Positions 30,753 to 41,425 are shown, numbered from the stretch's first letter. The stretch is 64,000 bases of DNA from an uncultured Flavobacteriaceae bacterium (GCA_905181625.1 CAJIYJ010000001.1:94889-158888); one strand, 5' to 3'. Numbers and translations are program-made. The notes: generated by a model not told the origin, from the letters alone.

Positions 30753-33197
30753 ATGCAAGTAATTAAATTTGGAGGATCTTCAGTCTCAAGTACAAAAAAT
30801 ATTGAAAATGTTATTGAAATAATTAACAATTACAAAACTCAAACCGTTGTAATTTTTTCAGCTTTTCAGGGGGTTACAGATTTATTAATAGAAGCTGGGG
30901 ATCTCGCTAGTAAGCAAGATTTAAAATATTTAGATAATTACAATTTAATAAAAGACAAACATATAGAGATGTGCAAGTCTTTGTTTGATATAAAACATCA
31001 AAGTAAAATACTAAGTTATGTTCAACAAAGTTTAAATGATTTAGAGATTGTTCTTAAAGGAGTATTCAGTCTAAAAGAGTTTAGCCATAAATCTACTGAA
31101 AAAATTTCCGGGTTTGGAGAGTTAATGTCTTATTATATTATAGGTGAATTAGGAAAGTCTAGAGGGTTAGATTTTGAAGTCAAAGATTCTAGAGAAATAA
31201 TTACAACAAAACTATTAAAGCTTAAAAATTCTCAAGTTGATTTTGAATTAACAACAAAGAAATGGAATAAATATATTATAGAATGTAAAAAGAAATTCAT
31301 TATAATGCCAGGTTATGTAGCAAGCGATAACTATGGCAATAGCATTACCTTAGGAAGAGGTGGCTCAGATTATTCAGCTTCAATAATAGCTTCAATATGT
31401 AACGCAAATAAACTAGATATCTGGACTGACGTAAGCGGAATGTTTACAGCCAACCCTTTGATCGTAAAACAAGCGATAACTATCGATTACTTGTCTTACC
31501 AAGAGGCTATGGAATTATCACACTTTGGCGCTAAAGTAATATACCCCCCTACTATTCAACCTGTAATGAATAAAAACATTACAATTACAATTAAAAATAC
31601 TTTTAAGCCAGCTGATAAAGGAACTATAATTTCTAATAAAAATAATTCTAATTTAAGTGTCGTTAAAGGAATAAGTCACATTGAAGACATTTCACTTTTA
31701 ACCCTTGAAGGTAGCGGGATGATAGGCAGTCCTGGTTTCTCTAAAAAATTGTTTGAAGTGTTGTCAAATGAAAAAGTTAATATAATAATGATTACTCAAG
31801 CATCTTCTGAACATTCAATATGCATTGGAATAAAAGGAATAGACTCTAACTACGCTAAGTCAATTATAGATGAAGAATTTCATTACGAAATACAAAATAA
31901 TATAATACAGCCAATAAAAGTAGAGTCTAATCTTTCGATTATAGCATTAGTTGGTGATAAAATGAAAAATCATCAGGGTATAAGCGGGAAAATGTTTAAT
32001 ACTTTAGGAAACAACAATATTAATGTTAAAGCTATTTCACAAGGTGCTTCAGAAAGAAACATAACAGCAGTTATACATAAAAAAGATGTTAAAAAAGCTC
32101 TAAACACACTTCATGAAAAGTTTTTCGAAAAAAACATTAAACAACTGAATTTATTCATAACAGGAGTTGGCAATGTAGGAAAAAAACTTTTAGAGCAAAT
32201 TTTTAAACAAAAAGAATATCTTGAAAACAAACTAAAACTACAACTTAAAATAGTTGGAATTTCAAATTCCAAAAACATGATATTTAATTCAAACGGAATT
32301 GAATTGAGTAAATGGCCAACTGATCTAAAGAATGGGGAAATTGCAGACCCTTCTGTCTTTATGTCTAAATCAAAAGAATTAAATTTAAGAAACAGTATTT
32401 TTATAGACAATACAGCTAGTGATGTAATCGCTAGTAAATACGAATATTACCTTAAAAACAGTATAAGTGTAGTAACTTGTAATAAAATCGCTTGTGCTGA
32501 TAGTTATTCAAACTATCAAAGTCTAAAAGATCTAGCACATCAATATAGTGCGTCTTTTTTATTTGAAACTAATGTAGGAGCAGGACTCCCAATTATTGAC
32601 ACATTAAATAATTTAGTTGCTTCTGGGGATAAAATTATTTCTATTCAAGCAGTTCTGTCTGGAAGCTTAAACTATATATTTAATAATTTTAAAAATGAAA
32701 ATACATTTCATGAAATAGTTAAAAATGCTATGAATGAAGGATACACAGAACCTGATCCGAAAATCGATCTTAGTGGAGTTGATGTTGCTAGAAAAATATT
32801 AATACTTGCAAGAGAAAGTGGTGAACAAATAGAGTTGTCAGATGTAAAAAATAGTTCTTTTTTACCAGAAAAATGTTTGAAATCAAAAAATAATGATGAT
32901 TTTTTAATCTCACTACAAAACAACTCTTTGCATTTTAATAATATCTTAAAAAAAGCTAATAAAGAAAGATGTAAAATAAAATATATAGCTGAATTTAATA
33001 ACGGCAAAGCAAAGGTAGGATTGAAAAACATTCCAGAAGGACATGACTTTTACAACCTTGAAGGAAGTGACAACATAGTTTTATTCTATACTGACAGATA
33101 TCGCGATCAACCATTAATAGTTAAAGGAGCTGGTGCGGGCTCAGAAGTAACTGCAGCAGGTATTTTTGCTGATATAATTAGAATAGGCAAACAATGA
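30753..33197 (+). CDS. thrA: Bifunctional aspartate kinase / homoserine dehydrogenase I
   Basis: The 814-residue protein starts with the aspartokinase motif VIKFGGSSV and has GRGGSDYSA later in the kinase domain (to about residue 300). Two ACT-like regulatory segments follow, with IALVGDKMKNHQGISGKMF in the second. The homoserine dehydrogenase domain begins near 462 with FITGVGNVGKK and contains TNVGAGLPIIDTL and EGYTEPDPKIDLSG. It phosphorylates aspartate and later reduces aspartate semialdehyde to homoserine. Feedback inhibition by threonine through the ACT domains is expected for this family. The stop overlaps thrB by 4 bp. I found no threonine-rich leader peptide in the 191-bp upstream gap. 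Confidence 0.96.
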   Translation: MQVIKFGGSSVSSTKNIENVIEIINNYKTQTVVIFSAFQGVTDLLIEAGDLASKQDLKYLDNYNLIKDKHIEMCKSLFDIKHQSKILSYVQQSLNDLEIVLKGVFSLKEFSHKSTEKISGFGELMSYYIIGELGKSRGLDFEVKDSREIITTKLLKLKNSQVDFELTTKKWNKYIIECKKKFIIMPGYVASDNYGNSITLGRGGSDYSASIIASICNANKLDIWTDVSGMFTANPLIVKQAITIDYLSYQEAMELSHFGAKVIYPPTIQPVMNKNITITIKNTFKPADKGTIISNKNNSNLSVVKGISHIEDISLLTLEGSGMIGSPGFSKKLFEVLSNEKVNIIMITQASSEHSICIGIKGIDSNYAKSIIDEEFHYEIQNNIIQPIKVESNLSIIALVGDKMKNHQGISGKMFNTLGNNNINVKAISQGASERNITAVIHKKDVKKALNTLHEKFFEKNIKQLNLFITGVGNVGKKLLEQIFKQKEYLENKLKLQLKIVGISNSKNMIFNSNGIELSKWPTDLKNGEIADPSVFMSKSKELNLRNSIFIDNTASDVIASKYEYYLKNSISVVTCNKIACADSYSNYQSLKDLAHQYSASFLFETNVGAGLPIIDTLNNLVASGDKIISIQAVLSGSLNYIFNNFKNENTFHEIVKNAMNEGYTEPDPKIDLSGVDVARKILILARESGEQIELSDVKNSSFLPEKCLKSKNNDDFLISLQNNSLHFNNILKKANKERCKIKYIAEFNNGKAKVGLKNIPEGHDFYNLEGSDNIVLFYTDRYRDQPLIVKGAGAGSEVTAAGIFADIIRIGKQ

Positions 33198-34123
33198 AAG
33201 AGATTAAAATTTTTTCACCAGCGAGTATAGCTAACTTATCTTGTGGATTTGATATTCTAGGGGTATGCTTAAATGATATTGGTGATGAAATAGTAGTAAG
33301 AAAAACAAAAGAAAAGGGAATTAAAATCTTAAAAGTTACTGGTCAAAAATTAACTTTAGATGTGAATAAAAATGTTGCAGGAGTTTCAGCCTTAGCATTG
33401 TTAAAGGAAACAAATGTTGATTGTGGTTTTGAAATTGAAATTCACAAAGGAATAAAACCAGGAAGTGGCATTGGAAGTAGCGCTGCAAGTTCAGCAGGAA
33501 GTGTATTTGCAATTAACCAACTCATTGGAAAACCTTATTCAAGTAAAGAATTAATAAAATTTGCTCTAGAAGGAGAGAAAATTGCGAGTGGGGCTGCCCA
33601 CGCTGATAATGTTTCCGCTGTATTATTAGGAGGGTTTGTTTTTGTTAGAGATAGTCTAAACTTTGATATTTTTAAACTAAATAATCCAATAGATTTAGCT
33701 TTCACAATTCTTCACCCACAAATTGAAGTCAAAACTTCTGAATCAAGAGCATTAGTCCAAAGACCTGTTACTTTAGATAAATTGATAACACAATCTGCAA
33801 ATTTAGGAGCTTTTATAAGTGGACTCTACAAGGAAGACTATAACTTAATCAGCCGATCAATTAAAGATGTAGTTATAGAACCAATAAGATCAATATTGAT
33901 TCCTGAATTCGAAAAACTAAAAGAAATTAGTTTATCAAATAATGCATTAGGATTTGGAATTTCTGGCTCAGGACCATCAGTATTTGCTATGTCTAAAGGG
34001 TTGGTGAATGCTAAGAAAATTGGAGATTTATTAAAGGAAAAATATCGTGAACTAGGTTTTTCATTTGATATTCATACTTCAACTGTGAACGAAAAAGGGA
34101 TTCAAATTATTAAAATAAAATAA
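33194..34123 (+). CDS. thrB: Homoserine kinase
   Basis: The 309-residue protein belongs to the GHMP kinase family. The N-terminus has FSPASIANLSCGFDILG, and the ATP-binding motif PGSGIGSSAASSAGS lies around residues 89-104. The C-terminus has GFGISGSGPSVFA. It phosphorylates homoserine for threonine synthesis. The ATG overlaps the thrA stop by 4 bp and its stop is directly followed by the thrC start, so the three genes are translationally linked. Confidence 0.96.
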   Translation: MKEIKIFSPASIANLSCGFDILGVCLNDIGDEIVVRKTKEKGIKILKVTGQKLTLDVNKNVAGVSALALLKETNVDCGFEIEIHKGIKPGSGIGSSAASSAGSVFAINQLIGKPYSSKELIKFALEGEKIASGAAHADNVSAVLLGGFVFVRDSLNFDIFKLNNPIDLAFTILHPQIEVKTSESRALVQRPVTLDKLITQSANLGAFISGLYKEDYNLISRSIKDVVIEPIRSILIPEFEKLKEISLSNNALGFGISGSGPSVFAMSKGLVNAKKIGDLLKEKYRELGFSFDIHTSTVNEKGIQIIKIK

Positions 34124-35416
34124 ATGCTTTATAAAAGTTTAAATTCAAATTCAGAGCTAGTGAATTTTGAAACTGCAGTAAAAAATGGTTTAGCAATGGA
34201 TGGTGGACTTTATTTTCCTACAGAGATAAAACCACTTGATAAAAGTTTTATTAAAAACTTATCTGAAAAATCAAATCATGAAATTGCCTACGAACTAATA
34301 AAACAATTTGTAGGGGACTGTATATATGAAATTGATTTAAAAGATATAATTAAAAAAACTTTAGATTTCCCATTTCCATTAGTCAAAATAGATGAAAATA
34401 TATTAACTCTTGAATTGTTTCATGGCCCTACCTTAGCTTTCAAAGATGTAGGAGCTAGATTCATGGCTAATTGCCTTGGTTATTTTAATAAAGAGAACAA
34501 GGAAAACACTGTACTGGTAGCAACTTCAGGAGACACTGGAGCGGCTGTAGCAAATGGATTTTTAGGAATAAAAGGAACAAAAGTCGTTATACTTTATCCT
34601 TCTGGCAAAGTGAGTAAAATTCAAGAACATCAATTAACAACAAACGGAGAAAATATTATAGCTTTAAAAGTGAACGGGGTTTTTGACGATTGCCAAAAAA
34701 TCGTAAAAAAGGCATTTACTGATAAGGAATTAAACCGTGTAAAAAACCTAACTTCTGCAAACTCGATAAATGTAGCGAGATGGCTTCCTCAAATGTTTTA
34801 TTATTTTATAGCCTGCAAAGAACTGCTCAAACAAAAAAAAGAAATAGTATTTAGTGTTCCTAGTGGAAATTTTGGTAACATATGTGCAGGATTAATTGCC
34901 ATGAAATTAGGATTACCTGTTAAGCATTTCATTGCTAGCACTAATATAAACGACACCATTCCTGCTTATTTTAAAACAAAGAAATATATTGCTAAAGCAT
35001 CCAAACAAACAATATCAAATGCAATGGATGTTGGTGATCCAAGTAATTTTGTAAGAATTCTTGAAATATTCAAAAATGATGACAAGAGACTATTTGAAAA
35101 AATGAGCTCATTTAGTTTTGATGACAAGCAAACTATGAAGGCAATGCATAATGTATATCTTAAATCTAACTACATTCTAGATCCTCACGGAGCAGTTGGA
35201 TACTTAGGTTTAAAAAAACACCTTAAAACGAACCCTAAACATCTTGGTGTTTTTCTTGAAACTGCTCACCCAGTCAAATTTTCAAATGAAGTTGAAAAAG
35301 CCATAGGTATTGAATTAAAAATTCCAAATGAAATATCTGATTTGTTAAAGAGAGAAAAAAAATTCATCAATATTGAAAATTATGAAGAATTTAAAAGTGA
35401 ATTAATTAAATTTTAG
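34124..35416 (+). CDS. thrC: Threonine synthase
   Basis: The 430-residue PLP enzyme has the cofactor lysine at about K107 in LAFKDVGARFM. The phosphate and PLP loop VATSGDTGAAVANGF follows, then FSVPSGNFGN. It converts phosphohomoserine to threonine, the last step of the pathway. The start codon follows the thrB stop with no gap. The 3' end overlaps the convergent M24 peptidase gene by 11 bp. Confidence 0.96.
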   Translation: MLYKSLNSNSELVNFETAVKNGLAMDGGLYFPTEIKPLDKSFIKNLSEKSNHEIAYELIKQFVGDCIYEIDLKDIIKKTLDFPFPLVKIDENILTLELFHGPTLAFKDVGARFMANCLGYFNKENKENTVLVATSGDTGAAVANGFLGIKGTKVVILYPSGKVSKIQEHQLTTNGENIIALKVNGVFDDCQKIVKKAFTDKELNRVKNLTSANSINVARWLPQMFYYFIACKELLKQKKEIVFSVPSGNFGNICAGLIAMKLGLPVKHFIASTNINDTIPAYFKTKKYIAKASKQTISNAMDVGDPSNFVRILEIFKNDDKRLFEKMSSFSFDDKQTMKAMHNVYLKSNYILDPHGAVGYLGLKKHLKTNPKHLGVFLETAHPVKFSNEVEKAIGIELKIPNEISDLLKREKKFINIENYEEFKSELIKF

Positions 35417-37016
35417 GTAAAATAAACGAGTCTAACGGACTTTTCTTTTTCATTAATCGCTCTATATCTTCTGATTTTCTAGGAGCATCTGACGAAAGGT
35501 TTACAGGACCATTACTAGTGATTAATACTGTATCCTCAATTCTTACAGCTATACCCCACCATTTTGAATCACATTCACTATTTTTAGGAATATATATTCC
35601 CGGCTCGACAGTAATAATAGAATTGGCTTTAAAAGGGCCAGTGGTTCCTGGGTCATGAACATCTAATCCAACATAATGTGAAGTTCCGTGCGGAAAATAC
35701 TTTCTTACTTCATTTTCATTTTTAATTAAGCCTATCTCTATCAATCTTTTTGCTATTACTTTAACAGCAGCTAAATGAGGGGCCCTAAAACTAGCTCCAA
35801 TAACACTTGCATTAATACCTGCTTCTTGAGCATCATAAACAATATCATAAATTATTTTTTGTTCTTTTGAAAAAACTCCATTTGCCGGAATAGTTCTAGT
35901 AACATCAGCAGTATAACCATGATACTCTGCTCCTAAATCCATCAAAACTAAATCATTTCCAACATTGAGTTTTGTGTTTTCTGTGTAATGAAGAATACAG
36001 CCATTATGTCCTCCACCAACAATTGATGGATATCCTTCATACTCAACATTATATTTTTTATACACAAACTCATGAATCCCTTGAATTTCCATTTCAGATA
36101 AATCAGGGTTCATTGCTTTCATGACTTCAACTTGACCAATTGCAGAAATTTTAGAAGCTTTTTTCATTAAAACTAATTCTTCTTTAGTTTTGACTTCTCT
36201 TAACTGCCTCATGATTTCAGTTAATGCAATACCATCTAAGTTAGTCTCTGCAGATTTTATAGAAATTCTTTTTTTAATCTCTGTCAACTTACTTTTGTCA
36301 TCCGTAGATTGAAATTCATTTAATAACACATCTTTTTTTATAACATTACGATATTTAAAATTACTTTTTAAAACCTGAGCTACATTAGCTGAATTTTCTT
36401 CAGGAGCAAGACTAATTATGTCATAGAATTTTTCTCTTTCAGGATCAAAATTTATTGGGTAATTTGACATGTTTTTAAACTGTTGAATCAAAGAATAAAG
36501 GTCTTCATTATTACTTTTTTTATCTCTCACGTCGTTTTTAAAGTCAAAAAACAAAACATTATTAAATTGTGTAAATTCTGGTGAAATTTCCCTAAACTTA
36601 TCTGTTGTATAAACCTTCTCAAAACCAAGTTTAGATTTCACTCCCTTAACCCCTAGCCTTTTACCATCCCATCTTTCTCTTATGGAATCTCTAAATTGAA
36701 CAAAAATTATTTCATCATAATTACTGTTATTTTTACTTTGTGATTCGGAAAATAGTAATAAAACCGAATTAGGCTCCTTTAAACCTGTTAAGTAATAAAA
36801 ATTAGGATCTTGATGATAATGGTAATTAACATCATTTGCACGGTTTCTTACTGGGTTAGAAAAAAAAACAGCCATACTGTTTTCTGGCATCATTGATTTT
36901 ACATTATCTCTTCTATCTTTATGGAAATCTGATGAAAGATAATCTTGAGGTTCTGACTGTGCGTTCAAAAAAAAGGATATGAAGAATAAAGTCAGATTTA
37001 AAAAAAAAATTCTCAT
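35406..37016 (-). CDS. Exported Xaa-Pro aminopeptidase-like M24 metallopeptidase
   Basis: The 536-residue protein carries a signal peptide (MRIFFLNLTLFFISFFLNAQ) and an N-terminal aminopeptidase P domain (AVFFSNPVRNRANDVNYHYHQDPNFYYLTG). The M24 pita-bread domain has all five metal ligands: DLGAEYHGYTADVTRT, HGTSHYVGLDVHD, EPGIYIP and VRIEDT. It should remove N-terminal residues preceding proline from peptides in the periplasm. It follows the M1 peptidase gene by 6 bp, so the two exported exopeptidases are probably co-expressed. Confidence 0.92.
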   Translation of the reverse strand: MRIFFLNLTLFFISFFLNAQSEPQDYLSSDFHKDRRDNVKSMMPENSMAVFFSNPVRNRANDVNYHYHQDPNFYYLTGLKEPNSVLLLFSESQSKNNSNYDEIIFVQFRDSIRERWDGKRLGVKGVKSKLGFEKVYTTDKFREISPEFTQFNNVLFFDFKNDVRDKKSNNEDLYSLIQQFKNMSNYPINFDPEREKFYDIISLAPEENSANVAQVLKSNFKYRNVIKKDVLLNEFQSTDDKSKLTEIKKRISIKSAETNLDGIALTEIMRQLREVKTKEELVLMKKASKISAIGQVEVMKAMNPDLSEMEIQGIHEFVYKKYNVEYEGYPSIVGGGHNGCILHYTENTKLNVGNDLVLMDLGAEYHGYTADVTRTIPANGVFSKEQKIIYDIVYDAQEAGINASVIGASFRAPHLAAVKVIAKRLIEIGLIKNENEVRKYFPHGTSHYVGLDVHDPGTTGPFKANSIITVEPGIYIPKNSECDSKWWGIAVRIEDTVLITSNGPVNLSSDAPRKSEDIERLMKKKSPLDSFILPKI

Positions 37017-37022
37017 AAATAT

Positions 37023-38675
37023 TTATTTTACTAATTCTTTTGAAAAAACATAATAGTTTTCGTCAATTTTAAAATTGTCATTTTCTAATTTTAAATCCTG
37101 CCATTCTTTATTAGGAAACAACCATTTACTATTATTATCATATGTCAATTCGATTGGCATATTGAAATTAGAAACCACATCATTCCATCGATATTTCAGA
37201 ATTCCACCATTATAAATATATTCAAATACAGGAATTCTAATATCTCTTAGATACTGATTAAATATTGGACTCAAGTCCATATTCATTTTTTCAGAAATAT
37301 AATTTTCAATTTGAGATGTATTTACCATTTGATGGTAAAAATCACTATTTAATCCTCTTAAAATTAACCTCCATTTCTCATCATCATTAGCTAACTGTCT
37401 TAAAGTGTGTAGTAAATTAGCACCTTTAGAATACATGTCACTTGAACCGCCTTTGTTTACATTATATGGACCTATTATTTGTTTTTTATTTCCGATCCCT
37501 CTTCTTGTGCCAATGACATATTCAGATGAGGCAGCATTACCATAATGGTAATCTAAAAATAAATTTTCAGAATAGGTAGTAAAACTTTCATGGACCCACA
37601 TGTCAGCGATATCTATATAAGTAATATTATTTGCAAACCACTCATGTCCGGTTTCGTGTATAATAATGTAATCAAATTTCAAACCCCATCCAGACCCAGA
37701 CAAATCCCTTCCTAAATAGCCTTGTTTATATTTATTTCCATAAGTTACTGAACTTTGATGTTCCATACCTAAATAGGGAGTTTCGACCAGTTTAAAACTA
37801 TCTTCATAAAAAGGATATGGTCCGAACCAATATTCAAAAGCTTGCATTGTTCTAACAGCATCTTTAAAATGAATTTTGGCCTTTTCTAGATTGTCTCTTA
37901 AGACATAATAATCCATATCTAAATCGCCTTTTTCACCTTCATAAATTTCTGAAAAGTTAACGTAGTCAGCAATATTGATATTTACTCCATAATTATTAAT
38001 AGGGTTTAATACTTTCCAGTGAAAAGTAGTTGAATTAAGCTTTTCTTCTACATTAACTAACCTTCCATTTGAAACGTTAGTTAATCCTTTTGGAACATTG
38101 ACACTGATTAACATACCATCATCAACTTCGTCATACATATGATCTTTATTAGGCCACCAAACACTAGCTCCTAAGCCTTGACATGAGGAGGCAATGAAAT
38201 GATTTCCGTTAACGTCCTTTTCCCATGAAATTCCCCCATCCCAGGGTGCTCTTGGAGCTTCTCTGGGCTTTCCATTATAATACACTTTTACTACATTCTT
38301 AGATCCTTTAACTTGTTTTTCAATTAATTTAATGAAATGAGCATTTCCGTCATGTCTTATATCTAGAACTTTACCATTTTGCTCTGCTCTGGTTAAAACC
38401 AGAGGGAATTGTAAGTCAATTTGCATTTCAGAGTATGGTTCAATTACTGAATAAGTAATTGTATTAGATCCTGAAATAGTTTTTTCTTCTGGATTTACAG
38501 CTATATCTAAATGGTAATGTTTTAAGTCCCACCAAATTCGCTCTTTTGTTATGGATCCTCTTAAAGTGTCTTGACGGCTAAATTCAGTTTTATCACCCAT
38601 AATTCCTTGGGCGTTTAAACAATTGAAAATCATTAAAAAATTAATAATTGTTAAATAAAAAATTTTGTGATTCAT
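37023..38675 (-). CDS. Exported M1-family metallopeptidase
   Basis: The 550-residue protein has a signal peptide (ending near LNAQ) and an N-terminal beta-domain with HYHLDIAVNPEEKTISGS. The M1 catalytic core has the zinc motif HETGH at 340-344 followed by the ligand glutamate in WVHESFTTYSE. The length is shorter than classical aminopeptidase N (about 870 residues), because the helical C-terminal domain is missing, as in a common Bacteroidota subgroup. It probably acts on peptides in the periplasm or outside the cell. It heads the two-gene peptidase operon with the M24 gene. Confidence 0.9.
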   Translation of the reverse strand: MNHKIFYLTIINFLMIFNCLNAQGIMGDKTEFSRQDTLRGSITKERIWWDLKHYHLDIAVNPEEKTISGSNTITYSVIEPYSEMQIDLQFPLVLTRAEQNGKVLDIRHDGNAHFIKLIEKQVKGSKNVVKVYYNGKPREAPRAPWDGGISWEKDVNGNHFIASSCQGLGASVWWPNKDHMYDEVDDGMLISVNVPKGLTNVSNGRLVNVEEKLNSTTFHWKVLNPINNYGVNINIADYVNFSEIYEGEKGDLDMDYYVLRDNLEKAKIHFKDAVRTMQAFEYWFGPYPFYEDSFKLVETPYLGMEHQSSVTYGNKYKQGYLGRDLSGSGWGLKFDYIIIHETGHEWFANNITYIDIADMWVHESFTTYSENLFLDYHYGNAASSEYVIGTRRGIGNKKQIIGPYNVNKGGSSDMYSKGANLLHTLRQLANDDEKWRLILRGLNSDFYHQMVNTSQIENYISEKMNMDLSPIFNQYLRDIRIPVFEYIYNGGILKYRWNDVVSNFNMPIELTYDNNSKWLFPNKEWQDLKLENDNFKIDENYYVFSKELVK

Positions 38676-38780
38676 AAATTCATTCTTTTAAATAATAAAT
38701 TTAATCAATTCAATTGTATTCTTATTAATTAATTGTAATGTAAAAAAAATCAACGAAATTTACATTTTATTTTGTTAATT

Positions 38781-39866
38781 ATGGAAAAAACTAAACTTTA
38801 CGAAACTCATCAAAAACTTGAAGCTAAAATTGTTCCTTTTGCTGGTTATTTAATGCCTATTCAGTATGAAGGGATTAATTCTGAACACTTACATGTAAGA
38901 AATAATGTTGGATTGTTTGATGTTTCTCATATGGGAGAATTTACCTTAGAAGGAGATCAATCTTTGAATTTACTTCAGCTTATATGTTCAAATGATGTGT
39001 CTAGTATTACAGATGGCAAAGCTCAATACAATTGTTTAGTTAATGAAAACGGTGGTATTATTGATGATTTAATTATTTATAAGTTTAATGATAATAAATT
39101 TATGATTGTTGTTAATGCTGCAAATATTGAAAAAGACTGGAACTGGATTACGCTTCATAATAAAAAGTTTAACAATGAGTTAAAAAATATTTCTGACACA
39201 ACATCTTTGTTAGCTCTTCAAGGCCCAAATTCATACGATTTATTACAAAAATTAGTAAGTTTTGATTTAAGAACTTTAAAAAACTACAGTTTCATTGAAG
39301 AAGATTTTAAAACTTTCAAAAATGTTATAATATCTACAACTGGTTATACTGGATCTGGAGGTTTTGAAATATATTGTAATAATGAAGATGTAATAGGTGT
39401 TTGGGATGCTATATTTAAAGTTGGTAAAGAATTTGACATTAAGCCTATAGGTTTAGCAGCCAGAGATACTTTAAGACTTGAAATGGGCTATTGTTTATAC
39501 GGTAATGATATAAACGAGCATACAAACCCTATAGAAGCTGGGTTAAAATGGATCACAAAAACCAACAAGGATTTTATTGGTAAAGAAAAAATAATTGATG
39601 CTCTTGAAAATGGGACAAACAAAAAACTCGTTGGGTTTAAGCTAGATCAAAGGGGGGTTCCTAGGTCGGGCTATAAGATTTATAATCAAAAAGAAAATGA
39701 AGTTGGAATTGTTACATCTGGGACAATGTCACCTTGTTTGAAAGAAGGGATTGGGTTAGGCTATATAAGCAACACTAATGCGACAGTTGGTGATAAATTA
39801 TTGATTGAAATAAGAAACAAAAAAGTAGAAGCTAGTATTGTAAAACTACCTTTTATCTCTATATAA
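38781..39866 (+). CDS. gcvT: Aminomethyltransferase (glycine cleavage T protein)
   Basis: The 361-residue protein starts with ATG at 38781; an upstream in-frame TTG at 38772 adds only three residues and is less likely. The folate-binding T-protein pattern is clear: LPFAGY-type KIVPFAGYLMPIQY, HLHVRNNVGLFDVSHMGEF, TGYTGSGGFEIYC, and LAARDTLRLEMGYCLYGNDI. It transfers the aminomethyl carbon of glycine to tetrahydrofolate. gcvP and gcvH are not in the window, which is usual for Bacteroidota. The next gene starts 1 bp after the stop. Confidence 0.95.
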   Translation: MEKTKLYETHQKLEAKIVPFAGYLMPIQYEGINSEHLHVRNNVGLFDVSHMGEFTLEGDQSLNLLQLICSNDVSSITDGKAQYNCLVNENGGIIDDLIIYKFNDNKFMIVVNAANIEKDWNWITLHNKKFNNELKNISDTTSLLALQGPNSYDLLQKLVSFDLRTLKNYSFIEEDFKTFKNVIISTTGYTGSGGFEIYCNNEDVIGVWDAIFKVGKEFDIKPIGLAARDTLRLEMGYCLYGNDINEHTNPIEAGLKWITKTNKDFIGKEKIIDALENGTNKKLVGFKLDQRGVPRSGYKIYNQKENEVGIVTSGTMSPCLKEGIGLGYISNTNATVGDKLLIEIRNKKVEASIVKLPFISI

Positions 39867-39867
39867 C

Positions 39868-40680
39868 ATGAACAAGATTTTAATTTTTGGAGGAAGCGGG
39901 TCGCTAGGACAAGCTGTTTTTAAAGAGTTAAATCCTTTTTTTGATGTATATTCCACTTACTACTCTCAGATTCATTTTAAAAAAAATAAAAGATACTTTT
40001 ATTTTAACATTTCAAATGAATTTAATGATTTATTAAAAAAAACAAATCCAAATCTAATTATATCTAGTTTAAAAGGTGATTTTGATTTACAAATCACCTT
40101 TCACGAAAAACTAATTAAATACTGCGAAGAAAACAAGATCAAACTTTTGTTTATTTCATCTTTAAATGTTTTTGATTTTTTTACAAACTTTCCTAGCTAT
40201 GAGAACGATAAAACATTTTCAAATAGCATATATGGAAAGGTTAAGATAAATATTGAAAATAAAATTTTAAGAATGAAGACTGATAATTGGGCTATCCTAA
40301 GATCAGCTATGTTATTTGATAATGAATCTACTAGATTAAAAAATTTAATAAATGACATAAAGCATTCTATACCTATTGAAATTTTCCCAAACTTGATTAT
40401 TAATATAAATTCTTCTGAAATACTAGCAAAACAAATACATTATATAATAAGCAGAAAACTTAATGGAATTTTTCACCACGGAAGTAAAGATCTCATAAAT
40501 CATGATGAGTTTATTTTTTCCATTATTAAAAACAAAAATTTAAAGCAAGTCAGTTATAAGTTTGTTTACACTACAAATGAAAATAGATATCTAGCCTTAT
40601 TCTCCAACTATAATTTATTTCCAAAACATTTACAATTTAGCTATGAAGATGTTTTATTAGAAATGATTGATAAAAATTGA
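39868..40680 (+). CDS. RmlD-like NAD(P)-dependent reductase / sugar nucleotide-binding protein
   Basis: The 270-residue protein is a short extended-SDR. It starts with the Rossmann motif KILIFGGSGSLGQ, has LLFISSLNVF with the active-site serine region, and then the YxxxK pair in YGKVKINIE. The LRSAMLF strand is typical of the RmlD (dTDP-4-dehydrorhamnose reductase) subfamily. No other nucleotide-sugar gene is nearby, so the substrate is open. It sits between gcvT (1 bp) and the YebC gene (38 bp) on the same strand. Confidence 0.78.
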   Translation: MNKILIFGGSGSLGQAVFKELNPFFDVYSTYYSQIHFKKNKRYFYFNISNEFNDLLKKTNPNLIISSLKGDFDLQITFHEKLIKYCEENKIKLLFISSLNVFDFFTNFPSYENDKTFSNSIYGKVKINIENKILRMKTDNWAILRSAMLFDNESTRLKNLINDIKHSIPIEIFPNLIININSSEILAKQIHYIISRKLNGIFHHGSKDLINHDEFIFSIIKNKNLKQVSYKFVYTTNENRYLALFSNYNLFPKHLQFSYEDVLLEMIDKN

Positions 40681-40718
40681 ATTAAAAAAATACTTATTTT
40701 TAATATATCTTTAAAAAC

Positions 40719-41423
40719 ATGGGAAGAGCATTTGAATTTAGAAAAGCAAGAAAAATGAAGAGATGGTCAGCAATGGCTAAAACCTTCACAAGAATTGGAA
40801 AAGACATTGTGATGGCTATAAAAGATGGCGGACCATCTATTGAAAGTAATTCAAAGCTAAGAGCTGTCATTCAAAATGCTAAAGCAGCTAATATGCCCAA
40901 AGACAATATTGAAAGGGCCATAAAAAAAGCTTCAGATAAATCAACAGAAAACTATAAAGAAATTATTTTTGAAGGATACGGTCCGTTTGGTATTGCTGTT
41001 ATCGTTGAAACAGCAAGTGACAACAACAATAGAACAGTAGCTAATGTAAGAAGTCATTTTAATAAATGTGGCGGAAATTTAGGAACTGCCGGGTCAGTTG
41101 AATTCATGTTTGATAGAATGTGTAGTTTTAAAATCAATACACAAATAGATATTGAAGAATTAGAATTAGATTTTATTGATTTTGGAGTTGATGAAGTAAT
41201 TAAAGAAGAAGGTGGTGTAGTACTTTATTCTCCGTTCGAGAATTACGGTTATATTCAAAAAGAAATTGAAAAAAGAGAAATTGAAATAATTTCATCTGAT
41301 TTTGAAAGAATTCCAAAACAGTTGAAGGGATTAAATGATAAACAAAAAGAAGAGGTAGAGCTTTTAATAGAAAGAATTGAAGAGGACGATGATGTACAAA
41401 ATGTGTTTCATAACATGGAATAG
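40719..41423 (+). CDS. YebC/PmpR-family protein
   Basis: The 234-residue protein has the family's N-terminus (MGRAFEFRKARKMKRWSAMAK), then NMPKDNIERAIKKA, EGYGPFGIAVIVE, and GGNLGTAGSVEFMF. Members are known as DNA-binding regulators, and more recently some have been implicated in translation of difficult stretches. Which role applies here cannot be read from sequence. It ends 2 bp before the end of the convergent acyltransferase gene. Confidence 0.93.
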   Translation: MGRAFEFRKARKMKRWSAMAKTFTRIGKDIVMAIKDGGPSIESNSKLRAVIQNAKAANMPKDNIERAIKKASDKSTENYKEIIFEGYGPFGIAVIVETASDNNNRTVANVRSHFNKCGGNLGTAGSVEFMFDRMCSFKINTQIDIEELELDFIDFGVDEVIKEEGGVVLYSPFENYGYIQKEIEKREIEIISSDFERIPKQLKGLNDKQKEEVELLIERIEEDDDVQNVFHNME

Positions 41424-41425
41424 AT